From an uncultured Bacteroidota bacterium (GTDB lineage: Bacteria > Bacteroidota > Bacteroidia > AKYH767-A > OLB10): a stretch of DNA of 64,000 nucleotides. The translations under genes and the position numbers were made by a program. Numbering within the stretch: the first letter of the stretch is position 1; every line of letters starts with the position of its first letter. The DNA lies in contig CAADHD010000032.1 of the NCBI GenBank assembly GCA_900696575.1, positions 1-64,000 on the forward strand, written 5' to 3'. The notes under the pieces were generated by a model. The model saw nothing but the letters and a program-made list of their open reading frames with translations, searched no databases and had not been told where the DNA came from. This document shows positions 45,123-52,260 of this stretch, piece after piece.

Positions 45123-45147
45123 ACTGGCGTGCGTTTATAACGCGTGC
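45123..45147 (+). repeat. REP-like palindromic repeat, family 1 (rightward copy)
   Basis: This copy reads ACTGGCGTGCGTTTATAACGC, then GTGC. It is a roughly 10-bp imperfect stem with a 3-nt loop, preceded by the conserved ACT. It is the same family as the arrays around the transposase at 48.7-49.3 kb. Confidence 0.8.
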
Positions 45148-45158
45148 ATGTACACTGC

Positions 45159-45217
45159 CCACGACAGGGCGTCCCCGCCCATCTTCAATTGTCCATGATA
45201 GGGCGTCCTCGCCCATC
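45159..45217 (+). repeat. Second hairpin repeat family, two tandem copies
   Basis: Two 25-bp units (45159-45183 and 45193-45217, period 34) share 22 of 25 bases; all three differences are C/T. Each contains the palindrome GGGCG-TCC(C/T)-CGCCC with a 4-nt loop. It differs in sequence from the ACTGGCG family beside it. Confidence 0.75.
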
Positions 45218-45257
45218 ATCAAAATTTAATGACAATCATTTGTTATGCTTGCCTCTC

Positions 45258-45303
45258 ACTATCGCGCGTTCATAACGCTTGCCTTGACTTATAACACGTG
45301 CCT
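45258..45303 (+). repeat. Degenerate REP-like copies
   Basis: A decayed copy at 45258-45283 (ACTATCGCGCGTTCATAACG, then CTTGCC) is followed by a half copy around 45288-45303 (CTTATAACACGTGCC). Both retain the TAACGCGTGCC-like arm only in part. Confidence 0.55.
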
Positions 45304-45343
45304 TGACCTTAATTTAGCTTCCCTTGCCTAAATTCCATCCGCT

Positions 45344-45352
45344 TACCTTTGC
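45344..45352 (+). promoter_or_regulatory. Bacteroidota promoter immediately before ABC-F gene
   Basis: TACCTTTGC matches TAnnTTTGC, with a TTG at 45324-45326 separated by 17 bp. The ATG begins 3 bp after the element, so transcription would start at or just inside the start codon (leaderless or near-leaderless), or another start is used. Confidence 0.55.
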
Positions 45353-45355
45353 CCA

Positions 45356-47269
45356 ATGTTAGCCATTCACAATCTCACTTACGAAATAGGTTCACGTAAA
45401 CTGCTTGATGCTGCATCCTGGCATCTCCATGACGGCTGCAAGTACGGTTTGATTGGTCCTAACGGAACAGGAAAGTCAACCCTTCTTCGCATTATTGACG
45501 GAGAATACAAAGCACAGAGCGGAACGATTACCGGAAGCAATGACATGACTATCGGTTTCCTCAATCAGGATTTGCTTTCTTATCTGAGCGATAACAGCAT
45601 TCTGCATGTGGCTATGGAAGCTTTTGAAGAGGTGAATGCGATACATGATGAAATTGAATCCATCATTGAAAAACTGCATCACGACCATGATGAGAAATTA
45701 ATTTACCGCCTCAGCGACCTGCAGACTTCATACGAATCGCTTGGCGGCTATGACATACAGCATCAATCGGAGAAGATTCTCGAAGGACTTGGATTCACTA
45801 CGGTTGACCTGCATCGTCCGTTAAAAGAATTTTCGGGAGGATGGCGGATGCGCGTCATGCTGGCAAAAATTTTATTGCGCAAACCGCAGTTGCTCATGCT
45901 CGATGAGCCTACCAATCACCTTGATCTTCCTTCGATTGAATGGCTTGAAGAATATCTTGCCGGATATGATGGAACTTTGATTCTTGTCTCGCACGACCGT
46001 TTCTTTCTCGACCGCATTGTTGATCATATCATTGAAATTGATAACGGTAAACTGATTCCATACACAGGAAACTATTCTTTTTATCTCGAAGAAAAAGCAT
46101 TGCGGCAGGAGTTGCAGCAGAATCAGTTCAACAACCAGCAAAAGTTTATAAAGGAACAAGAGAAACTGATTAACCGGTTTCGCGCCAAGGCAAGCAAAGC
46201 AAAGATGGCACAGTCAAGGATTAAGATGCTTGAGAAACTGGAAAAAATTGATGAGGTGGATGAAAATAATAAAGCCATAAAAGTCAGGTTTGAGTTTACT
46301 CAGGCATCGGGCAGGGAAGTGGTGAATCTTGACATCAAAGAAAAAAGCTATGGCGAGCTTAAAATTTTTGAGAATACAGAAGCAAAGGTGATGCGTGGCG
46401 ATAAGATTGCTTTAATCGGAAAAAACGGAAAAGGAAAATCAACACTACTGCGCATGATGGCCGGTGCCGAGCCGTTTGAAGGAACCCTGAAAGACGGCCA
46501 TCAGGTGGTAAAAACGTTTTATGCACAACATCAGCTCGAAAGCCTTAACCTGAACAATACCATGCTGGAAGAATTGCAACATGCAGACCCATTGAAATCG
46601 GATGGTGAGTTGCGTGCCCTGCTTGGTGCTTTTCTGTTTGAAGGCGATGATGTCTTTAAAAAGATAAAAGTACTTTCAGGCGGTGAAAAAGCCAGAGTGG
46701 CTCTGGCTAAGGCCATGCTCAGTAAAGCTAATTTTCTGTTGCTGGATGAACCTACCAATCATCTTGACATGCGTTCCGTTAATGTGCTTACTTCGGTCTT
46801 GAAAAGTTATGAAGGCTCGCTGGTGGTTGTTTCCCACGATCGTTATTTTTTCTCTGCCATTGCCAATAAAATCTGGTACATTGAAGACGGAAAACTGAAA
46901 GAGCATCCGGGCGATTACGAGTCTTATGAGTACTTTATTGAAGCAAGAAAGAAAGAAATCAAAGCGGAAAAGAATAGGCCGGAAATGAAAAAGAAAGAAG
47001 AAGTTACAGAACAGAAAGAAGACCGGAAACAGCAGCAGAAACAGTTGCAGAAACTGCAGCGCGAAATGGAAAAGATTGAAACAGAAATGGAACTTCTGAA
47101 GAAACGTAAAGCAGAGCTTACGGAATTGATGAATGACGAGATTCTGATGAGGGAGTCTGATAAAGCCATTAAAATTACCAATGACTTTCAGCATATTGAA
47201 AACAGCCTGGTACAGTTGAATGAACAGTGGGATAAAATTTATCTGGAAATCTGTAATTATGAAAGTTAG
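45356..47269 (+). CDS. ABC-F family ribosome-associated ATPase
   Basis: This 637-residue soluble protein contains two ABC ATPase domains with Walker A GPNGTGKSTLL (near residue 34) and GKNGKGKSTLL, signatures FSGGWRMR and LSGGEKARVALA, and Walker B LLMLDEPTNHLDL and LLLDEPTNHLDM. The linker between domains (about 240-300) is charged and helical, and a long coiled-coil C-terminal tail follows (EKNRPEMKKKEEVTEQKEDR and beyond). There are no membrane segments. ABC-F proteins act on the ribosome in translation or antibiotic protection; which subgroup this is cannot be read with certainty (Uup-like is plausible). Confidence 0.93.
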   Translation: MLAIHNLTYEIGSRKLLDAASWHLHDGCKYGLIGPNGTGKSTLLRIIDGEYKAQSGTITGSNDMTIGFLNQDLLSYLSDNSILHVAMEAFEEVNAIHDEIESIIEKLHHDHDEKLIYRLSDLQTSYESLGGYDIQHQSEKILEGLGFTTVDLHRPLKEFSGGWRMRVMLAKILLRKPQLLMLDEPTNHLDLPSIEWLEEYLAGYDGTLILVSHDRFFLDRIVDHIIEIDNGKLIPYTGNYSFYLEEKALRQELQQNQFNNQQKFIKEQEKLINRFRAKASKAKMAQSRIKMLEKLEKIDEVDENNKAIKVRFEFTQASGREVVNLDIKEKSYGELKIFENTEAKVMRGDKIALIGKNGKGKSTLLRMMAGAEPFEGTLKDGHQVVKTFYAQHQLESLNLNNTMLEELQHADPLKSDGELRALLGAFLFEGDDVFKKIKVLSGGEKARVALAKAMLSKANFLLLDEPTNHLDMRSVNVLTSVLKSYEGSLVVVSHDRYFFSAIANKIWYIEDGKLKEHPGDYESYEYFIEARKKEIKAEKNRPEMKKKEEVTEQKEDRKQQQKQLQKLQREMEKIETEMELLKKRKAELTELMNDEILMRESDKAIKITNDFQHIENSLVQLNEQWDKIYLEICNYES

Positions 47270-48551
47270 AAATCAGTTTGTTTTCTGTTTCTCATTGCTT
47301 ATAGCCTTTTCTGTTGAAGCGCAGGATTATTTCAAAAATGATTTCATCCGTTACGAAGATTATATCTATTCTCCGGTAATTGGAACCGTTGTCCTTGAGA
47401 AAATGAATCAGCCGCTTTCCGATCCGGCCATTGCTTTCAATTCGGGAGATCAGCTTGTGCTTTCCTTTGATGAACTGAGTACCGAGGCCGGTGATTATTC
47501 TTATTCCTTTATTCTCTGCAACAGCAACTGGCAACCGGCCGGCATTCCCGAATCGCAGGTCATTCAGGGATTCACTGATGACCGCATCCGCGATTACCGG
47601 TATTCATTCAACACCCGTCAGCGCTACATCCATTACCGGCTTGAATTTCCGAATGAAAATTTACAACCGTTGCTTCCGGGTAATTATATCCTCAAAGTTT
47701 TTGAAACCGGCAACCCGGAAAAAGTTATCATCACCCGCAGATGGCTGTATTTTGAAGACCGTGTTCAGATTAATGCCCTGGTAAAACGCGCTACTGTGGT
47801 ACAGGAGCGTTTTGCAAAACAGGAAGTTGATTTCTCACTCGAACTACCATTACTCAATGTGCAGAATCCGTTTGCCGAGCTGAAGGTTATTATCATGCAG
47901 AATTTCCGGTGGGACAGAACCATTGATAACCTCAAACCGCTCTTCATCATGAATCAGAAATTAGATTACAATTATGATGAAGAAAATAATTTTGACGGAG
48001 GGAATGAATACCGAACATTCGATACGCGCAGTTTCCGTTTTCAGAATCAGTACATGGCGCGGTTTGGTGAAGATACTTCCGGTATTCACGCATGGATTAA
48101 AGAAGAGAAAAGCCGTGCTGCCTTGCGGTACACCCTTATTGATGACATCAACGGAAAGTTTCTGAATACCATTTACGAAGGGCGTGATGCCCAGACGGAA
48201 GCCGAATACGTACATACTCACTTTCAATTGCTGATGAATAATCCGATGAGCGAAGCAACGGTTTATGTTTTCGGAGGATTGACTGACTGGAAAATTTTAC
48301 CCGAAGCCAAAATGATTTACAACGAAGAGAAACAGATGTATGAATGCAGCCTGTTCCTCAAGCAAGGCTATTACAATTACTGTTATGCGGTATTAAAAGA
48401 CGGAGAAGAGAAAGTGAACGATACAGAACTGGAAGGCAGTCATTCCGATACAGAAAACATTTACACCATTCTGGTTTATCACACACCCCCCGGTGCCCGC
48501 TTCGACCGGTTGGCAGGATTTAAGAAAGTAAGTTCAAAAGGTATTTTTTGA
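47259..48551 (+). CDS. Type IX secretion system plug protein (DUF5103)
   Basis: From the ATG at 47259 the protein has 430 residues and a signal peptide (MKVRNQFVFCFSLLIAFSVE, then AQ). It matches the DUF5103 family: YEDYIYSPVIGTVVLEKMNQ, the LVLSFDELSTEAGDYSYSFI strand region, the CNSNWQPAG motif, and late segments NNPMSEATVYVFGGLTDW and KQGYYNYCYAVLKDG. In Flavobacterium the family member is the periplasmic plug that closes the SprA translocon when no substrate is inserted. It overlaps the ABC-F gene by 11 bp. Confidence 0.88.
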   Translation: MKVRNQFVFCFSLLIAFSVEAQDYFKNDFIRYEDYIYSPVIGTVVLEKMNQPLSDPAIAFNSGDQLVLSFDELSTEAGDYSYSFILCNSNWQPAGIPESQVIQGFTDDRIRDYRYSFNTRQRYIHYRLEFPNENLQPLLPGNYILKVFETGNPEKVIITRRWLYFEDRVQINALVKRATVVQERFAKQEVDFSLELPLLNVQNPFAELKVIIMQNFRWDRTIDNLKPLFIMNQKLDYNYDEENNFDGGNEYRTFDTRSFRFQNQYMARFGEDTSGIHAWIKEEKSRAALRYTLIDDINGKFLNTIYEGRDAQTEAEYVHTHFQLLMNNPMSEATVYVFGGLTDWKILPEAKMIYNEEKQMYECSLFLKQGYYNYCYAVLKDGEEKVNDTELEGSHSDTENIYTILVYHTPPGARFDRLAGFKKVSSKGIF

Positions 48552-48559
48552 AGATAAAT

Positions 48560-48649
48560 ACTGGCGCGCGTTTGTAACGCGTGATATTCCTAACTGGCGC
48601 GCGTTTGTAACGCGTGATATTCCTAACTGGCGCGCGTTTGTAACGCGTG
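48560..48649 (+). repeat. REP-like array, three tandem rightward copies
   Basis: Three identical 24-bp cores (48560-48583, 48593-48616, 48626-48649) are spaced with a period of 33 bp. The first two are followed by the same 9-bp spacer, ATATTCCTA. Each core reads ACTGGCGCGCGTT, TGT, AACGCGTG and can form a hairpin of about 10 bp with one G-T pair and a TGT loop. Half copies follow at about 48657-48672 and 48693-48708. Confidence 0.9.
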
Positions 48650-48714
48650 CCCTCAATTTAACGCGTGCCCTGCACTCTCATCTGTTGCATATTTTTATAA
48701 TGCGTGCTAAAAAA

Positions 48715-49260
48715 TCATTCTATTTTCTTTATTGCCAACAAGCCCTTTCCACCCGAATAATCTATTGCCGAACTGTAAACATAATCTTCCGGCTTGGCAA
48801 CCCATCCTTGTTTTACAGGATTATTGTGCAAGTATTCTAACCGTGTATCTAACATATTATTAGTATCAAGTTGAACCGGATGATTTCCATCCTGCCATAC
48901 CTTGTAAAATTTGTTTCTTTTTATCTCTGAAGCCGATGCAATGAAATGTTTTAAAATCCATTCTTTTCTGCTGTCATTCCCATGGATAAGCTGTTGTACA
49001 ATTTCTTTGCTTGTGAATTTTTTAAAATCACGCATAATATCATTTAGCGGGATCAAGTTGCTGCTGATAATTAAATGCAAATGATTTGACATAATGACCC
49101 ATGCATGAATAACCAAGCCTTTTTGAATCTGACAATACTTCAATGAGTCAAGTACGATTTCAGCATACTGCTTTTTAGAGAATAGATCTATCCATCCTGT
49201 AATGGTTGGAGTAACGAAATAGATTCCAGATAAGTCACGGAATTTATATTTCTCTGACAT
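48715..49260 (-). CDS. REP-associated tyrosine transposase (RAYT, Y1/HUH family)
   Basis: From the ATG at 49260 the protein has 181 residues, beginning MSEKYKFRDLSGIYFVTPTI. The HUH motif is His60-Leu-His62 in MSNHLHLII, and the probable nucleophilic Tyr143 is in LEYLHNNPVKQGWV; the KVWQDGNHPVQ and DYVYSSA blocks are also typical. The single-Tyr HUH fold nicks and joins single-stranded DNA at hairpins. All motifs are intact, so it may be active. A frame open to 49395 exists only because the upstream REP copies lack stops. The neighbouring repeats are probably its substrates. The gene is more AT-rich than the flanking genes. Confidence 0.92.
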   Translation of the reverse strand: MSEKYKFRDLSGIYFVTPTITGWIDLFSKKQYAEIVLDSLKYCQIQKGLVIHAWVIMSNHLHLIISSNLIPLNDIMRDFKKFTSKEIVQQLIHGNDSRKEWILKHFIASASEIKRNKFYKVWQDGNHPVQLDTNNMLDTRLEYLHNNPVKQGWVAKPEDYVYSSAIDYSGGKGLLAIKKIE

Positions 49261-49302
49261 AGCAAGTTTTAAAATGAGAGTTGTAAATATAATAAGGTAA
49301 TT

Positions 49303-49416
49303 GGCACGCGTTACAAAGGCGCGCCAGTGAGATGAGTGATTGGCACGCGTTACAAACGCGCGCCAGTGAGATAAATATAATAAGGTGATTGGCACGCGTT
49401 ACAAAGGCGCGCCAGT
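49303..49416 (-). repeat. REP-like array, three leftward copies, with a 51-bp duplication
   Basis: Copies lie at 49303-49328, 49342-49367 and 49391-49416. The middle copy is the exact reverse complement of the left-array core; the outer two carry AAAGGCGCGCC in place of AAACGCGCGCC. The 51-bp segments 49284-49334 and 49372-49422 are identical except for one A/G change, a recent duplication 88 bp apart that includes an outer copy and its flanks. Confidence 0.9.
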
Positions 49417-49424
49417 GAGATGTA

Positions 49425-50141
49425 TTAACCTAAGCGGAACAAATCGTTCAAACCAAGTTTTGATTCGCATTGAAAACCTTCGCCAAACTCAAATCCAGCC
49501 ATGCGGCCCAACTCAACCGGCCGGTAGTAAAGCGCATCCATAAACTGTGGTGATGAAATAGGCGTTTCGGGTTCATTACTGTCTTCTTTAAAAAACTGCG
49601 AATCAAAAGCGCGGATGGCTTCCATGCGTTTATCCATAAACCCGCTGATGTCAACAATAATATCAGGATGATGATAGCGGTCCTGCAGGTAATGAAATAC
49701 GTAGCGCGGACGCCAGGGCTGTTGTGGTTTCCCTTCAAACTCCGTTTCAACTTTTACCAATCCGGAATAAAAAACTGCATCAGCTACCAGCCGCGCCCCT
49801 TTGCCATGATCGGGATGACGGTCGGCTAAAGCATTGGCTAAAATAATTTTCGGGCGGTGAAGGCGGATAAGCTGAACCAGTTTTAGTTGATTGGTTTTAT
49901 TGTTTTCAAAAAAACCGTCCTCAAGTTTCAGATTGGTGCGAAAAGCAGCTCCTAAAATCTTACGTGCTTCTTCGGCTTCTTTCAACCGCAGTACTGCACT
50001 TCCGCGTGTTCCAAGCTCACCTTGTGTAAGGTCAATCAATCCAACGGAATAACCAAGAGAAATATGTTTAAGAATGGTACCGCTGCAACCTAATTCAATA
50101 TCATCAGGATGGGCGCCAATAGCTAAAATGTCAACTTGCAT
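49425..50141 (-). CDS. bshB1: Bacillithiol biosynthesis deacetylase BshB1-like (PIG-L/LmbE family)
   Basis: From the ATG at 50141 the protein has 238 residues, beginning MQVDILAIGAHPDDIELGCS, the PIG-L zinc motif (AHPDD). Other family signatures are GYSVGLIDLTQGELGTRGS, LKLEDGFFENN, ADRHPDHGKGARLVADAVFY (second metal His) and DISGFMDKRMEAIRAFDSQF. BshB1 deacetylates GlcNAc-malate to GlcN-malate in bacillithiol synthesis. An extension to 50255 overlaps the divergent ccmB start and is not supported. The gene ends 3 bp from the right REP array. Confidence 0.92.
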   Translation of the reverse strand: MQVDILAIGAHPDDIELGCSGTILKHISLGYSVGLIDLTQGELGTRGSAVLRLKEAEEARKILGAAFRTNLKLEDGFFENNKTNQLKLVQLIRLHRPKIILANALADRHPDHGKGARLVADAVFYSGLVKVETEFEGKPQQPWRPRYVFHYLQDRYHHPDIIVDISGFMDKRMEAIRAFDSQFFKEDSNEPETPISSPQFMDALYYRPVELGRMAGFEFGEGFQCESKLGLNDLFRLG

Positions 50142-50201
50142 AATAATGTAAAAGAAAGCATGAGGCGCAAAGTTGATTTTTTTAATCATTTTCGCAACGC
50201 A

Positions 50202-50855
50202 ATGAAAACCTTCATCGCTCTGCTTCGGAAAGAAATGATGATTGAGTGGCGGCATAAAAATTCAATAGCCGGCATTCTGATGTATGTCATCTCAACCGTG
50301 TTCATCAGTTACATGTCGTTTGCCGGAATACTTCCTTCTCACACCTGGAATGCATTGTTCTGGATTATCATGGTCTTTGCTTCTGTCAATGCCATAGCCA
50401 AAAGTTTTATGAGCGAAAGCCGGGGCTTACAGCTCTTCTATTTCATCATTGCCGACCCCCGGCAATACATCCTTTCCAAAATTATTTTCAATACAGTTTT
50501 TCTGATGGGTGTTTCCCTTTTGTGTTTTCTTTTTTATTCTCTGCTGCTGGGCAATCCGGTGCAGAATGTGGGAATGTATCTCATTGGAATTATTTTCGGT
50601 TCCATGGCCTTTGCTTCGGTTCTTACACTTATCAGCGCCATTGCATCACGTGCCAACAACAGCGTAACACTGATGGCTGTATTAGGCATCCCTTTATTAC
50701 TGCCGCTGTTAGTCATTGTTATTAAATTTTCGAAGAATGCCATGGATGGATTGGCATGGTCTGTCAATCTGCAGAACCTGATGCTGCTTGTTGCTGTCAA
50801 TGTCATGACCATAGCACTGAGTTATATGCTGTTTCCGTATTTGTGGAAGGAGTAG
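50202..50855 (+). CDS. ccmB: Heme exporter CcmB
   Basis: From the ATG at 50202 the protein has 217 residues, beginning MKTFIALLRKEMMIEWRHKN, the typical CcmB N-terminus. Six membrane helices are visible, with segments YVISTVFISYMSFAG, LFWIIMVFASVNAIAKSF, YYFIIADPRQYILSK-like FYFIIADPRQ and LGIPLLLPLLVIVIKF. CcmB is the membrane part of the CcmAB transporter in System I cytochrome c maturation. CcmA is not in this window. Confidence 0.92.
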   Translation: MKTFIALLRKEMMIEWRHKNSIAGILMYVISTVFISYMSFAGILPSHTWNALFWIIMVFASVNAIAKSFMSESRGLQLFYFIIADPRQYILSKIIFNTVFLMGVSLLCFLFYSLLLGNPVQNVGMYLIGIIFGSMAFASVLTLISAIASRANNSVTLMAVLGIPLLLPLLVIVIKFSKNAMDGLAWSVNLQNLMLLVAVNVMTIALSYMLFPYLWKE

Positions 50856-50857
50856 TG

Positions 50858-50883
50858 GGCACGCGTTACCAACGCTCGCCAGT
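50858..50883 (-). repeat. REP-like repeat between ccmB and ccmC
   Basis: This leftward copy of the ACTGGCG family begins 2 bp after the ccmB stop. Reverse-complemented it reads ACTGGCGAGCGTTGGTAACG, then CGTGCC, so the stem is preserved with one internal mismatch and a GGT loop. It lies 58 bp before the ccmC ATG. Confidence 0.8.
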
Positions 50884-50924
50884 GTTGAATTTCCTTTTCT
50901 TACCGTTTTTCATCACTTCATAAG

Positions 50925-50933
50925 TACATTTGC
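50925..50933 (+). promoter_or_regulatory. Bacteroidota -7 element (TACATTTGC) before ccmC
   Basis: TACATTTGC is a full match to TAnnTTTGC, 8 bp before the ATG at 50942, giving a very short predicted leader. It suggests a separate promoter for ccmC-F downstream of the REP copy. Confidence 0.55.
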
Positions 50934-50941
50934 CCCGCCTT

Positions 50942-51604
50942 ATGAAAAACCACTGGTGGAAAGTTGTTGGTGTGTTTTTAGTGCTTTACTCGCTCTATGC
51001 AGGTTTGGCTAATGACGTACCCCGCCTGGCCATTCTGAATGAAACCATCCGTAACATTTACTTTCATGTACCCATGTGGTTTACCATGATGTTCCTGTAC
51101 GGAGTTAGCGTGGTTTACAGTATCATACATCTTTCAAAATTTGAAATGAAAAGTGATATGGTGGCAGACTATGCAGCGCGAACAGGCATGGCTTTCGGCT
51201 TCCTCGGTTTATTTACAGGGATGATCTGGGCACAGTTTACCTGGGGGTCATTCTGGGTAAGCGACACCAAACTGAACGGCTCGGCAGCTACCATGCTGGT
51301 ATATGCAGCTTATTTTGTGCTGCGAAATTCTGTGGAAGATGAACAAAAGCGAGCCCGTATTGCTGCTGTTTACAACATCTTTTCATTTGTGCTTATGCTC
51401 GTGTTCATCATGGTACTTCCCCGGTTAACCGATTCATTGCATCCGGGGAATGGCGGAAATCCTGCCTTTGCAGCTTACGACCTTGATAACAACATGCGTC
51501 TTGTTTTTTATCCTGCCGTTACCGGCTGGATTTTGACAGGCCTTTGGATGATGCAGCTTCAAATCCGTATTCAGAAAATCAAAACATACTTAGAATCAAA
51601 ATGA
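50942..51604 (+). CDS. ccmC: Cytochrome c maturation protein CcmC
   Basis: From the ATG at 50942 the protein has 220 residues and six helices. Characteristic parts are NIYFHVPMWFTMMFLYGVSV with the heme-ligand His, the WGSFWVSDTKLNGSAATMLV WWD-type loop, and VFYPAVTGWILTGLW (late helix). CcmC delivers heme to CcmE. The stop overlaps the ccmD start by 4 bp. Confidence 0.9.
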   Translation: MKNHWWKVVGVFLVLYSLYAGLANDVPRLAILNETIRNIYFHVPMWFTMMFLYGVSVVYSIIHLSKFEMKSDMVADYAARTGMAFGFLGLFTGMIWAQFTWGSFWVSDTKLNGSAATMLVYAAYFVLRNSVEDEQKRARIAAVYNIFSFVLMLVFIMVLPRLTDSLHPGNGGNPAFAAYDLDNNMRLVFYPAVTGWILTGLWMMQLQIRIQKIKTYLESK

Positions 51605-51810
51605 AAAAATTACCTGTATTCCTTTTAGCCTGGCTCATGCCTTTATTAATTAATGCACAGAGCGATATTGCCATGGCCGATACCATGCGCCAGGAAGGAA
51701 AAATTTATGTGGTGGTGGCCGTGTTATCGGTAATCTTCATCGGCATCATTCTATTTTTGGTTTCGATTGAAAGACGTGTAGCACGAATTGAAAAACAAAT
51801 TAACCGTTAA
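51601..51810 (+). CDS. ccmD: CcmD-like small membrane protein
   Basis: This 69-residue protein has a signal-like first helix (LPVFLLAWLMPLLINA) and a second helix (KIYVVVAVLSVIFIGIILFLV), then a charged cytoplasmic tail ERRVARIEKQI as in CcmD. The position between ccmC and ccmE, and the 4-bp overlap with ccmC, support the name. It is longer than enterobacterial CcmD because of the extra N-terminal signal segment. Confidence 0.75.
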   Translation: MKKLPVFLLAWLMPLLINAQSDIAMADTMRQEGKIYVVVAVLSVIFIGIILFLVSIERRVARIEKQINR

Positions 51811-51831
51811 ACGGATTCATAATTACAAATC

Positions 51832-52227
51832 ATGAAAAGGAGTTATATCATCGGAATTATTTTAGTGGCTGTGGCATTCGGAGTTATTATCAGCACTGTG
51901 AACAGCAGCAGCACTTATGCAACCTTCAGCGAGGCAGCAGCGCATCCCGGCAAGGTATATCATGTTGTTGGTAAACTTTCACCGGGCCGTCCGCTGGTTT
52001 ACAATCCGGAAACGAATGCTGACCTTTTTGTTTTTTATCTGAACGATAACGAAGGCCGCGAATGCAAAGTAATGCTCAATAAAGCCAAGCCTCAGGACTT
52101 TGAAAAATCGGAGCAGGTTGTCATCATCGGAAAAATGAAAGACGATGCTTTTATTGCTTCCGATGTTCTGATGAAATGCCCGAGCAAATACAATGGCAAT
52201 GAAGCCCAGCGAAAGGAGCTTCAGTAA
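51832..52227 (+). CDS. ccmE: Cytochrome c maturation protein CcmE, Cys variant
   Basis: This 131-residue protein has one membrane anchor (IIGIILVAVAFGVIISTV) and a periplasmic OB-fold domain with KVYHVVGKLSPGRPLVYN. The heme-attachment site, normally HxxxY, is here Cys116-Pro-Ser-Lys-Tyr120 (LMKCPSKYN). This matches the CxxxY type known from some archaea and Desulfovibrio, so heme attachment would be to Cys. It sits between ccmD and ccmF in the operon. Confidence 0.88.
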   Translation: MKRSYIIGIILVAVAFGVIISTVNSSSTYATFSEAAAHPGKVYHVVGKLSPGRPLVYNPETNADLFVFYLNDNEGRECKVMLNKAKPQDFEKSEQVVIIGKMKDDAFIASDVLMKCPSKYNGNEAQRKELQ

Positions 52228-52260
52228 ATGCACAATTTTTTTTAATTTCTATTTGCAGCG

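Larger units (their letters stand above)
48560..49422. mobile_element. RAYT/REP locus: tyrosine transposase gene bounded by inverted repeat arrays
   Basis: The unit has three rightward REP-like copies, a transposase gene on the minus strand, then three leftward copies. The arrays point toward the gene from both sides. No terminal inverted repeats of a conventional IS, no target-site duplication and no accessory gene are seen. It should be read as a REP-associated transposase locus rather than a classic insertion sequence. Confidence 0.8.

Noticed and set aside
48560..48649. Possible CRISPR array (three identical repeats at 33-bp period)
   Set aside because: The intervening sequences are only 9 bp and identical to each other, the repeat is a short hairpin, and no cas genes are present.
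49261..49395. A longer transposase frame starting at GTG 49395
   Set aside because: The extra 45 residues are a translation of the REP copies (SHWRAFVTRAN twice). The conserved RAYT N-terminus begins at the ATG at 49260.
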